A stretch of 64,000 nucleotides of DNA from Halopiger aswanensis (GTDB taxonomy: Archaea > Halobacteriota > Halobacteria > Halobacteriales > Natrialbaceae): contig NZ_RAPO01000004.1 in the NCBI RefSeq assembly GCF_003610195.1, positions 434,001-498,000 of the forward strand, read 5' to 3'. The notes under the pieces were generated by a model. The model saw only the letters and a list, made by a program, of their open reading frames with translations, was not told the origin of the DNA and made no database searches. Within the stretch, counting starts at the first letter, position 1. Every line of letters begins with the position of its first letter. The position numbers and the translations under genes were made by a program. Shown in pieces: positions 8,938-17,242 of this stretch.

Positions 8938-9953
8938 TCAGTACCACCTCCGCCGCTCGCCCGCGGATCGATGTATCCGTAGGTTAAGTCGGCGATCAGG
9001 ATCCCAATGATGGTGATCGACGTGAAAATGATCAGCGTCCCCATCAGCAACGGGTAGTCTCTGATGCTGATCGCGTTGTACATGAGCAGCCCCATCCCCG
9101 GGTAGGAGAAGATCTGCTCGAGGATGACTGAGCTGCTGAGTACCCCCGCGATCCCGATCATGAATCGCGTGTACATCGGCAAGATCGCGTTCCGACCGAC
9201 GTACTCGGTCGCGATCCGACTCGGGCGAAGACCGCGGAGCTCCGCCACTCGGAGGTAGTCTTCACCGAGGACGCGGATCGCGTTCCCGCGCAGCGAGATC
9301 GCGCCAGAGATTCCGAGAATGCTCGTCGAGAGAATTGGCAGGGCCGCATGGTGAATGATGCTAGTCATGAACTCCAGGTTGAATCCAGGTTCGACTCCGG
9401 TGCCGACGCGACCGCCGGTCGGGAACCATCCGAGCTGTAGTGCGGCCGAGTAGATCAGCAGGAGCGCGACGATGTAGTACGGAGTCGACTGTAATGAGAC
9501 CATGATGGTGGACATGATGGAGTCGAAACGGCTCTTCTCTTTGAAAGCCATTGCCGACCCGAGCAGAATACTCGCTGTGTACCCGATGACGAGCGAGTAC
9601 ACCGAGACGAACATCGACCACGGAATGCGCTCAGCGATGAGCGTCGTGACCGGTTCCTGGTGTGAGAACGACCGTCCCATGCTGAACTCGAACAGCAGTT
9701 GGCGCCAGTAGTCGATATACTGGATGTACACCGGATCGTCGGGCTGGATGTTCGCGTACAGCGTGACCATCTCCTCGATCTGTTCGAGGTCGGCTGTCCC
9801 GCCGGACGTCGTGATCTGCTGGAGGATGATATTCTGCATCGATTCCACTGGGCCACCAGGCATCATGTGATAGAGTGCAAACGTGAGCGTCACCGTCGCC
9901 CAGAACGTAATAACGGCCTGCCCAAGCCGTCGTATGAGATAGTTTAGATTCAT
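8934..9953 (-). CDS. ABC transporter permease, DppB/OppB family
   Basis: 339 residues. The N-terminus LIRRLGQAVITFWATVTLTF followed by MMPGGPVE is the classic DppB start (first helix then the PGDP-like periplasmic motif). Further helices and the EAA loop (YLRVAELRGLRPSRIATEYV) are present. It follows the solute-binding protein gene by 82 bases and overlaps the DppC-like gene by ATGA. The same N-terminal pattern appears in the DppB of importer 2, supporting paralogy. Confidence 0.92.
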   Translation of the reverse strand: MNLNYLIRRLGQAVITFWATVTLTFALYHMMPGGPVESMQNIILQQITTSGGTADLEQIEEMVTLYANIQPDDPVYIQYIDYWRQLLFEFSMGRSFSHQEPVTTLIAERIPWSMFVSVYSLVIGYTASILLGSAMAFKEKSRFDSIMSTIMVSLQSTPYYIVALLLIYSAALQLGWFPTGGRVGTGVEPGFNLEFMTSIIHHAALPILSTSILGISGAISLRGNAIRVLGEDYLRVAELRGLRPSRIATEYVGRNAILPMYTRFMIGIAGVLSSSVILEQIFSYPGMGLLMYNAISIRDYPLLMGTLIIFTSITIIGILIADLTYGYIDPRASGGGGTE

Positions 9954-10035
9954 GGGTGTGTCTACTATTGTGATCCAGTTACTATTTCTTTGTTATCATT
10001 TGTGGTCGGGCGAGTGAGCACCGAGTTCTCACAAG

Positions 10036-11826
10036 CTATTTTTGGCGGATGCGGCCGTTGAACAGCGCTTCCATGATCGGTTCGCTCACGTTCAACGGCG
10101 GTTGCGTATCTGAGACGATCTCGAAGTTCGTCGTGTCCAGCGCTCTAGTCTGATTCTCCTGGATGTAGGCGATTGCCGGGAGGCTGTAGTTGAACCACCA
10201 CGACAGCGTTCGGGTTATCTCTCGAACCCGCTCGGTTGATTCGGCCGACCGTAGATCGTTGCTCAGTTGAGCCGGTCGGATCTCTTGTCCGCTCCCGCTG
10301 ATCTCTTCGGCACCGATCTCGCTCGGGATGGTCATGGTAAGCGGAATGCCGGTCTCACCGGTCCCTTCCGTCTCCCCCGGGTCACCGATACGGACACCGT
10401 AGAAGTCGTTCGAGAAGTAGGAGGTCGGATGCCACAGCGCGGACGCGACGTGCCAGACCCAACCCATGTCGAACTCCCAGTTCTGCAGTGTGGTGTAGTA
10501 GTCCTCGCCGATGGCGTTCACTTCCGTCTCGATCCCGAAGCGATTGAGTGCGTCCGAGAAGGCCGTTGTCGGGAGTGCCTGACCGGTGTTGCTCCGTGAG
10601 AGGATGTTGAACGAGACCTGTTCTCCGTCAGGACTGACCCAGCTTCCGCCCTCCTCGGAGTAGCCGGCCGCACGCATGTACTCTCCAGCAGCTTCAGGAT
10701 CAGACGCAACCGGATACTCGATGAGTTGTTCCGTGAAGTCCTCACCGAGGTATTCCCCGTGGATCGACTCTCGGAGACCGGTCTGCAACTGAGTCGGTTC
10801 CGCATTGTACCCGCCCTCGTTCGCGGCCGCACTCATCGCCTCGAGCGGCATGATGGCCATGATCGCCCGGCGGACATTCAGGTTCGAGAGATGCTTGTTG
10901 TTCCAGTTGAGGATGAACTTCTGGGCCCGGAACCAGTTGATCGTTCTCTCGATCTCCAGATCCGTGCTTTCCATCCACGTGTCGTCGGGGTGCACTCCCG
11001 CACGGTCGAGCGTGTTGTTTCTCGCCATCGCATCGGTTTCGCCGCCGACGGCGTAGATGCGGACCCCGGGGATGTCCGTCGACTCGGCCATCGGATGGTC
11101 CTCGACCAGTTCCGCATCGGCCCGGTCGCTGTTCCACTCGGTGGGCCGATACACGCCCGTTCCGTATCCGCCGTCGATGTAGTCTTCCGCACTAATCGTG
11201 TACTGGATGAGCTCTTCGGTGACGCTTTCGCGCTCGTCCGCGGAGCTCGCGTCTTCGTAATCCTCGAGATAGTCCGAGAACAGCTCTGAGTGGACGAAGG
11301 GCTCACCCACGAGGGAGGCCTGCATCAGCGTCGGCGTGACTGGGCTCTTGAACGTCCGCTTCACCGTGTAGTCATCGACGATTTCGTGACTCTCGTAGCT
11401 CGTCGAGTCGTAGTTCTGGTACCGCTTGAGTTCGAACGCGGTGTACAGATCCTCTGCCGTGATCTCGTCGCCGTTCCAGTAGGTCCATCCCTCCGGAATC
11501 GAGATCGTCATCTCTCTTTCGTCCGTTGAGATGTCCTCTAAGAACCGTGACTGCACAGTTCCGTCGGCGTGCCCGTTAGCGAGCCCCACGTTGAGGTACG
11601 TGCTGATGGTTTGGCCGTAGTTCTGGATATTGAAGGGATTGAACTGAACCTCCGGAAGCGGGCGTCCGACGACAAGGGTAAACCGGTCACTTTCGCCGCC
11701 TGCGCCTCCATTCCCACCGTCGCTGCTCGCATCATCTCCGTTGGTACAACCGGCAAGTAGTCCAGTGCCGGCGATCGCACCGATCTCAACAAATTTGCGT
11801 CGAGTCCAAGGGCTGCCATCTTCCAT
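10036..11826 (-). CDS. ABC transporter solute-binding lipoprotein, family 5 (SBP_bac_5)
   Basis: 596 residues, first gene of importer operon 1. The N-terminus has a twin-arginine motif (WTRRKFVEIGAIAG) followed by the lipobox LLAGC and a Gly/Asp/Ser linker, so it should be Tat-exported and lipid-anchored on the outer face of the membrane. The rest follows the family 5 layout, including the ISIPEGWTYWNGDEITAEDL block near residue 110-130 typical of DppA/OppA-like proteins. Ligand cannot be deduced. It is clearly a different subfamily from the binding protein at 42359-44221, suggesting the two importers take different oligomers. Confidence 0.92.
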   Translation of the reverse strand: MEDGSPWTRRKFVEIGAIAGTGLLAGCTNGDDASSDGGNGGAGGESDRFTLVVGRPLPEVQFNPFNIQNYGQTISTYLNVGLANGHADGTVQSRFLEDISTDEREMTISIPEGWTYWNGDEITAEDLYTAFELKRYQNYDSTSYESHEIVDDYTVKRTFKSPVTPTLMQASLVGEPFVHSELFSDYLEDYEDASSADERESVTEELIQYTISAEDYIDGGYGTGVYRPTEWNSDRADAELVEDHPMAESTDIPGVRIYAVGGETDAMARNNTLDRAGVHPDDTWMESTDLEIERTINWFRAQKFILNWNNKHLSNLNVRRAIMAIMPLEAMSAAANEGGYNAEPTQLQTGLRESIHGEYLGEDFTEQLIEYPVASDPEAAGEYMRAAGYSEEGGSWVSPDGEQVSFNILSRSNTGQALPTTAFSDALNRFGIETEVNAIGEDYYTTLQNWEFDMGWVWHVASALWHPTSYFSNDFYGVRIGDPGETEGTGETGIPLTMTIPSEIGAEEISGSGQEIRPAQLSNDLRSAESTERVREITRTLSWWFNYSLPAIAYIQENQTRALDTTNFEIVSDTQPPLNVSEPIMEALFNGRIRQK

Positions 11827-11855
11827 GGTTTTTGCTACGGTAACGCGTTAATAGG

Positions 11856-11872
11856 CATCCTATATAATTGTT
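11856..11872 (-). promoter_or_regulatory. TATA-like promoter element of importer operon 1
   Basis: The plus-strand sequence catcctatataattgtt gives a TATA box on the minus strand about 35-40 bases before the ATG at 11826. The surrounding 60 bases are AT-rich. This fits a short-leader transcript for the five-gene operon. No flanking inverted repeat was recognised. Confidence 0.5.
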
Positions 11873-11994
11873 AGCGTTATTCAGGTTAGGGAACATATCA
11901 CAAATTATTACTCTGTAATGGCTTCGTCGGGTTGTCAGCCCTCGCGCTCCCTTTTTGTAAGCTAACGGGATTGGCTTGCGATCTCCGGCCGATC

Positions 11995-12228
11995 TCACAG
12001 CTCTCGCTGCTCTTCACGACGGTGGCAGTGCGTCATCAGTCCGAAGGAAAAAACGACCAAGGCTCCAAACGTGATCACCTGTATAACCGCGATGTAGTAC
12101 GTCCCCGTCCCGGGTGAGACAACGGTCAAAGATCCCATCAACAGGACGATCGACAACAGAGAGATAATAAACACGTACCGAATACCTGTCTCACGCTCAC
12201 AGAGATGGTCAATATACTTTTTTGAGGC
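11995..12228 (-). CDS. Small two-helix membrane protein (PGTG type), function unknown
   Basis: About 77 residues from ATG 12228 (MASKKY); ATG 12258 would add ten. Two hydrophobic helices (YVFIISLLSIVLLMGSLTVV and IAVIQVITFGALVVFSFGLM) are separated by a short SPGTGTYY turn, with a charged HRREEQREL tail. It aligns without gaps over both helices with the small protein at 44359-44562, which has EPGTGSYVVA at the same place. Both lie just upstream of a Dpp-type transporter operon. It is oriented like the operon and ends 168 bases before it. Not a family I can name. Confidence 0.6.
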   Translation of the reverse strand, partial: ASKKYIDHLCERETGIRYVFIISLLSIVLLMGSLTVVSPGTGTYYIAVIQVITFGALVVFSFGLMTHCHRREEQREL

Positions 12229-12406
12229 CATACTTCGAGTGTGGATGTAGGAGTCCAAAAAAGGTTCGGCGGCTCCAAATTTACGCCGACGGTGGAGTAC
12301 TCACGCTCGATACCGCTCGGTGTTCCCAGTATCGTCTCGGATTGATCCGTGCCGATTCTCGCGTTCCTTGAACGACGAACGGACCACAATACTTTCGATC
12401 CGTCGC

Positions 12407-12844
12407 ATGAAATCGCTGAATATGCTAACTCCTGACACCCGTCTCTTCATCGTCGGCATCGTCGGCTTGGTGTTTCTGCTCGTATTGGTTCCGATCTCAG
12501 CGGTATATGCTATCGACTATCGTGTCACGGAATCGACGCTCCAGTCGACGAGTGACGATGGCGTCTCGACGTACGAGGAACTCGGTTCCGAAAGTCAGTC
12601 GACCGTCGATAGCGTCCGTGATGGGGAGGGACAGTGGTACCGATCACGTGAGTCGGCTCCGGCCCACCTCCCCTTGCTCTATGAGCGTAACGACGCCGTC
12701 TATATCGTCACGCTAGAAGAGCGGTACCACTGGTCCAGTTGGCGCGGCAAGGTCCCGATCGGCGCGCTCGCGATTGGGCTGCTCTGCGTGGCGAAGGCCA
12801 CCCGAGACCAGGTATACAACATAATATACACTGACGAGTTCTGA
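12407..12844 (+). CDS. Haloarchaeal membrane protein with extracytoplasmic middle domain, function unknown
   Basis: About 145 residues. I take ATG 12407 (MKSLNMLTPD); ATG 12422 is a close alternative, and the longer frame upstream looks non-coding. A strong N-terminal helix (LFIVGIVGLVFLLVLVPISAVYAI) is followed by a hydrophilic stretch of about 80 residues and a second hydrophobic segment near the C-terminus (IGALAIGLLCVA). The layout suggests a membrane-anchored protein with one outside loop. I do not recognise the family. It sits between two small two-helix membrane proteins. Confidence 0.5.
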   Translation: MKSLNMLTPDTRLFIVGIVGLVFLLVLVPISAVYAIDYRVTESTLQSTSDDGVSTYEELGSESQSTVDSVRDGEGQWYRSRESAPAHLPLLYERNDAVYIVTLEERYHWSSWRGKVPIGALAIGLLCVAKATRDQVYNIIYTDEF

Positions 12845-12984
12845 GACGCGTCTACCGCTTACCACGGTACATACCGTGACATGCTCTCCGTCCGTAGCAT
12901 AGACACGTCGGTCGTGATACCGCCGAACCGTGCGATCTGCCAATGGGAAAATATCTATATGCGAGGAGTTACCATCCAATCGAT

Positions 12985-13206
12985 ATGGCAACACAACAGT
13001 CCAGTTCGATCAGCGAGATGGCGCTCGTTCCGAAGAACCGTCTGTTCTGGATACTCGTCGGGATAGGTGTTCTGTTCGTAATTGGCGGTGTAATTTTATC
13101 GGAGGGAGTCCTCGCGGGCATGTTCGGAGTTTGGGGAGTTTCGCTCGTAGTCGGTACGATCCTCGGCTACGGTGTGTTGCAGTGGTGGTCGTCCGGTTCC
13201 AACTAA
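12985..13206 (+). CDS. Small two-helix membrane protein (GxWG type), function unknown
   Basis: About 73 residues from ATG 12985 (MATQQS); ATG 12943 would add 14 residues. Two helices (LFWILVGIGVLFVIGGVIL and WGVSLVVGTILGYGVL) are joined by a short EGVLAGMFGVWG segment. The same helix-turn-GxWG-helix plan and spacing occurs in the protein at 37489-37749 (PAILGIWGIALVLLG), which adjoins the second transporter operon. Function unknown; the paralogy with similar genomic placement is the main clue. Confidence 0.6.
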   Translation: MATQQSSSISEMALVPKNRLFWILVGIGVLFVIGGVILSEGVLAGMFGVWGVSLVVGTILGYGVLQWWSSGSN

Positions 13207-13269
13207 TCAGAGACCGGTTGGTGGACAACGCCGTACGGGAACCGACGACGCCGGATCGAGACGGGAACG

Positions 13270-13507
13270 AATCGATCCGCTCGACACGCGTCTTGGGAAC
13301 TCTGTCGTTCGAGAATCTCGACGACAGCGTCTGCGAATCCAAGAGGAGTCAGGTGGCGGTGTGACGGACATATCCGACGAACTCGAGCATTTGAAGGATA
13401 CGATTCAGAGCTATCTCTGAACGCTCGAAGAGCGACGCATCATCGTCCACGAGGGCGACAGTTATCGACTCGGACTACGGTTCCTTAACATCGCCTCTCA
13501 CAGGTAG
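13270..13507 (+). pseudogene. Remnant of an IclR-family transcriptional regulator (N-terminal winged helix)
   Basis: Pieces in two frames reconstruct an IclR N-terminus: IRSTRVLGTLSFENLDD, then after a frameshift near 13325 EESGGGVTDISDELEHLKD, IQSYL, an in-frame TGA (13418-13420), and TLEERRIIVHEGDSYRLGL-RFLNIASH, ending at TAG 13505-13507. The GxYRLGLRFL block is the usual end of the IclR helix-turn-helix domain. The whole effector-binding domain is absent. This was presumably a sugar-catabolism regulator; it cannot be functional now. Confidence 0.8.
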
Positions 13508-13583
13508 GGACCCAACAGCTGATGTACTCCACGTCGCTCGGTGGTTCGAAAAACGAGGGCGCGTTAGACCGCCGCGGCGACGC

Positions 13584-14045
13584 TCACTGGGTGTTGAGCG
13601 TCACGTAGCCGTTGAAGTTGAGAACAACGTACTGCGCGAGGTCGCCGAAGAGCGCCTTTCCGGTCGGCGACCGCTTCTGACCAAGGATGAACACGTGGTC
13701 CGCGTCCATCTCCTCCGCGACTTCGATGACCGTCTCTGCACGTTCCTTTTCGGAAGATACGCGCGGAACTATTTCGTAAGACACCTCGTCATCGTCATCG
13801 AAGACCGATCGCGAAACTTCTTCAGCGTCGTTCATCGCCGCCTGGTAGGCGTTCTGGTCCGTGTATGACGTCTGTTCGATGTCCCCGATCGTGTTGAGGA
13901 CCTCCTGTGTCTCCTCAAACTCGTCTTCCGTGAGCGTAACGAGGAGTATGAGGTCGGCGCCGGAACCGAGCGCGTGTTCTTTCGCTTCCTGGAGGAGTTC
14001 CGCGTGGGATTCGGAGTTCTCGATGAGTACTAATCCTCTGTCCAT
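13584..14045 (-). CDS. Universal stress protein (UspA family)
   Basis: 153 residues with a single Usp domain. The first strand is RGLVLIENSESHAELLQEA. The C-terminal GQKRSPTGKALFGDLAQYVV holds the glycine-rich nucleotide-binding-type loop of the family. The last strand reads GYVTLNT rather than the usual P-V-(T/L)-V-V, a mild divergence shared in style with the Usp at 52939-53466. It is a lone gene between the IclR remnant and the rhamnosidase. Role is presumably stress or nucleotide-dependent signalling. Confidence 0.85.
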   Translation of the reverse strand: MDRGLVLIENSESHAELLQEAKEHALGSGADLILLVTLTEDEFEETQEVLNTIGDIEQTSYTDQNAYQAAMNDAEEVSRSVFDDDDEVSYEIVPRVSSEKERAETVIEVAEEMDADHVFILGQKRSPTGKALFGDLAQYVVLNFNGYVTLNTQ

Positions 14046-14396
14046 GTTACTGCGTTTATCTCACGTTATCTAAGTCTGTCGCAGACATCGACGCTATCGC
14101 GGACATTGACAGCGTCGCGTTCACTCCATAACCGAGCGTGAAGTCCGATCGGCCAGGCTATGCCAGACACGGTCCAGCAAGAGAACTTAGTGTCGTTTAC
14201 TCGACGACCACTCACTCCTCGTGAACGGTAGTTTTTCACTTTGCTTCCAGTTCCACTGCTCCTAACAGCGATGCTGATAGAAAACGAAAGTGACGTTCAA
14301 ATGGCCGATAACACGGTTCTGCCGCCTCGTTCAGGTCTGCGATATCCTACGCAGATCTATCACGCTCTGCGACGAGCTCGACGGCACTCGCCCTCC
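14046..14396. other. Intergenic stretch, no gene recognised
   Basis: 351 bases between the Usp gene start and the rhamnosidase stop. Short open frames exist but show no recognisable protein or halophilic codon pattern. It contains the presumed promoter of the Usp gene and the 3' flank of the rhamnosidase. Confidence 0.5.
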
Positions 14397-17111
14397 TCAC
14401 TCGAGCGTGAGTTGATACGTCCCGGATTCGACCTCGATCACGATCGATCCGTCCACGCGGTGCACATTCGTGATGCCTTCGGGGAGTGACGAGGCGACTG
14501 GCGTCACGTCGATCCGGTTAGTCTCGACGTCGGCAGGGAGCGAAATCGAGGCGGTCGCGTTCCACGGCACCGTCACCTCGAGGTCGCAGTTCCCGTTCGA
14601 TCGGGACCAGGCAACCTCGACGGGGCCGCGTTCGGTTGGGACTCGGCCCGAGGCGTGTTCGAGGTGGTCGATCGCCGGCCGAATCTCGAGGTGAGAGGCC
14701 TCTCGTTCGGCGAGACGGACGCCGAGCAGCGCGCGCTGGATACTCACGAGCACCGGCGCGCCCATCGCGTGGGATTCGCTGCGGTTTTGCCGCTCGTTGG
14801 TCGGCAGATCCGAATCGCGACAGTGCCAAGTCTCCCAGGTGAACGTCCCGCCCTGTGCGAGGATGTTCGCCCAGCCGTCGTCCTCGGCGTTCGTGAGCAG
14901 ATCGATCAGCGCGTCGATTCGATCCGCCGCTTCGAGCGCCTCGAGCAGCCGCGGGACCATCATCGGCCCCATTCGCATTCCCATTTCGGCGATGTGGTCG
15001 GCAACCCCATCGATCGCGTCGTCGGGGACGAGACCGAATGCGAGCGCGAACGCGTTAGCGTGCTGGGAGCGGCCCTCGCTGGCGTCGGTCGCGTCGCAGC
15101 CGTCGACGAACAGGTCGCCGTCGAAGCAGTGCTCTCGAATCGCATCCTCGAGCGCCTGCTGCCGATCCCAATACGTCTCGATCTCCTCGGTCGGCCGATC
15201 GAGGGCGTCCGCGATGGCTGCGGCTTTGGCGAAGGCGTTGACGCCGAGGATGTTGACCGTCGTCCGGGCGGGCCAGTCGCGGTCGTAGCCGTAGCGCATC
15301 TCCGGCGGCCAGTCGACGATTCCCTCCTCGTAGGGGCCGCCCTCGCCGCCCGAGAGGTTAGTGACGAGACCGGTTTCCTCGTCGACGTGCTCGGCGATGT
15401 AGTCGGCGACCGCCTGCACGACCGGATAGGCCGTCTCGAGGATCGCCCGGTCGCCCGATTCACGGTAGTACTGCCAGACCCAGTCGGGGAACGCTTCGGT
15501 GAAATCCGGGATGTCGCGCTTGCCGTCGCCGTTGGGGTAGACGGCGTTCAGTCGCCCCTCGTCCTCCCAGTAGCGATAGTGCGACCGAACGAACTCCCGA
15601 ATCGCCTGGCGCGTCAGCGCTCGCTCGCCGAACGCGCGCCGCGAGACCGCCGAGATGTTCAACGCGTCCATGAGGAACTGTCCCTTCTCCCGGGTCGGCG
15701 TGTCGATGAACTGCTCCTGGCTGCCGTACAGCGCCGAGTGACGCGCGAGTTCGAAGACGTCATCGAGGGTCTCGTTCGAACATTCGAACGTCGCCGCGTG
15801 TTCGTCCGGGACTTCGTTGTGCAGCGCCCGAAGCGACACCTGATCGGCCTCGAGATTTTCGCCGGGCGACTCGACTTGCAGATAGCGGACGCCGAGGTAG
15901 TTGAACGGCCGGAACGTGCACGCGCCGTCGCGCTGCACGTAGGCGTAGCGCATGTCGGTCCACTGGGTGCCTTCCTGCTCGTGGACGGTTCCGTCTTCGC
16001 GCAGGCGGTAGCCCGCTCGCATGTCGACGCGGTGGCCGGCGGTGCCGTCTTCGAACGCGACCGTCGGCAGGCCGGTGTAGACGCGGCCGAAGTCGACGAC
16101 GGACGTCTCGTCGTCGATTTGCGTGATTGATTCGGGTTCGATTTTCCTCCCGACGACCTCTCGATCTTGTGCGATGAGTCGCTCCCACGGGTCGGTCGGA
16201 TGCTCGCCGACCACGCCGGCAGCCGTCCAGTCGGCGTCGTCGAACCCGGGTTCGGCCCAGCCGCAAGGCTCGTCGCGACCGTCGACGATTTCGACCGCCT
16301 CGCCGATCTCGTCGTTTCGCAGCGGCGCGTCCTCGTCCCACTCGGCCTCGCGGAGTCGCCAGGAATCGTCGGTGACGATCGTCCGCTCGGTCCCGTCGGC
16401 GAGTTCGATCTCGAGTTGGCAGATGAATCCGGGCTCGGCGGTCGGCCGTCCCTGGCCCTCGCCCTGCCACGTGAACAGCGCGCCGACGGCGTTTTCGCCG
16501 GTCTCGAGCGCATCGGTCAGGTCGACGATCTTGTAGTAGTGGAAGTCGGGGTAGGAAAACGACTGGCCGCGGTCGACCCGCTCTCCGTTGACCGAGAGTT
16601 CGTACTGGTGGCAGGCGGCGACGTACGCGCGAGCACGCTCGACGTCGGCGTCCTCGGGGAGCGCGAACTCGCGGCGGGCGTAGGTGAACTGGCCGCGCTC
16701 GAAGTCCTCGACAGCGTCGGCGTTGACCTCTCCAGGTCGGCGGATCCAGTTCGCCGCCCAGTCGTCGGCCTCGAGCAGGCCCGTGCCCCACATCGCGGGC
16801 TCGCTCCACGCGCCGGCCTCGTCGCCGTCCCAGACGCGGACCTTCCAGTAGTAGTCCGTATCCGCCTCGAGGGCCGGCCCGTCGTAGGTGACCGACGGCG
16901 TCTCGCGCTCTCGCTTTCCCGTATCCCAGACGTCGCCCTCGTCGTCGGCCAGGCGCTCGCGGCTCGAAGCGACGAGCACGCGATAGGCCGTCTGGCCCGC
17001 GCCGCGGCGGTCGGTGTCGACTCGCCAGCGGAGGTCCGGCTTGCGCTCCTCGATACCGAGTGGGGTCTGGACGAACTCGGTTCGCAGCTCTGTTGGTTGC
17101 ATCCGCGTCAT
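14397..17111 (-). CDS. Alpha-L-rhamnosidase, glycoside hydrolase family 78
   Basis: About 904 residues, the usual GH78 size. The N-terminal beta-sandwich domain starts PLGIEERKPDLRWRV and includes AYRVLVASS, typical of the family. The (alpha/alpha)6 catalytic barrel carries DTPTREKGQFLMDALNIS and the acidic segment GDGKRDIPDFTEAFPDWVW, where the family's catalytic acids lie; the C-terminal sandwich ends the protein. No signal peptide, so it should remove terminal rhamnose from imported oligosaccharides in the cytoplasm. ATG 17111 is chosen; GTG 17123 and ATG 17102 are near alternatives. It is divergent from the GH28-like gene across 131 bases, and the two may share control. Confidence 0.93.
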   Translation of the reverse strand: MTRMQPTELRTEFVQTPLGIEERKPDLRWRVDTDRRGAGQTAYRVLVASSRERLADDEGDVWDTGKRERETPSVTYDGPALEADTDYYWKVRVWDGDEAGAWSEPAMWGTGLLEADDWAANWIRRPGEVNADAVEDFERGQFTYARREFALPEDADVERARAYVAACHQYELSVNGERVDRGQSFSYPDFHYYKIVDLTDALETGENAVGALFTWQGEGQGRPTAEPGFICQLEIELADGTERTIVTDDSWRLREAEWDEDAPLRNDEIGEAVEIVDGRDEPCGWAEPGFDDADWTAAGVVGEHPTDPWERLIAQDREVVGRKIEPESITQIDDETSVVDFGRVYTGLPTVAFEDGTAGHRVDMRAGYRLREDGTVHEQEGTQWTDMRYAYVQRDGACTFRPFNYLGVRYLQVESPGENLEADQVSLRALHNEVPDEHAATFECSNETLDDVFELARHSALYGSQEQFIDTPTREKGQFLMDALNISAVSRRAFGERALTRQAIREFVRSHYRYWEDEGRLNAVYPNGDGKRDIPDFTEAFPDWVWQYYRESGDRAILETAYPVVQAVADYIAEHVDEETGLVTNLSGGEGGPYEEGIVDWPPEMRYGYDRDWPARTTVNILGVNAFAKAAAIADALDRPTEEIETYWDRQQALEDAIREHCFDGDLFVDGCDATDASEGRSQHANAFALAFGLVPDDAIDGVADHIAEMGMRMGPMMVPRLLEALEAADRIDALIDLLTNAEDDGWANILAQGGTFTWETWHCRDSDLPTNERQNRSESHAMGAPVLVSIQRALLGVRLAEREASHLEIRPAIDHLEHASGRVPTERGPVEVAWSRSNGNCDLEVTVPWNATASISLPADVETNRIDVTPVASSLPEGITNVHRVDGSIVIEVESGTYQLTLE

Positions 17112-17242
17112 CTCGTGCACCACGGTTGGTCGCGGACCAAGTAATAGGTGCCGACGTATCAGCCCCAGTGCTCGAGCAGCGAGACTCGGTCGCGACGATC
17201 GCGAGGAGAACGATTAAGCGCGAGCACCCGTGAGTCGTTCGC

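Noticed and set aside
14087-14132. Imperfect tandem repeat (gcagacatcgacgctatcgc and gcggacattgacagcgtcgc)
   Set aside because: Only two diverged copies, no array structure and no adjoining gene that would explain it.
14655-16130. Long plus-strand open frame of 491 codons
   Set aside because: Antisense to the GH78 rhamnosidase; its Arg/Val-rich composition is what the complementary strand of halophilic codon usage produces.
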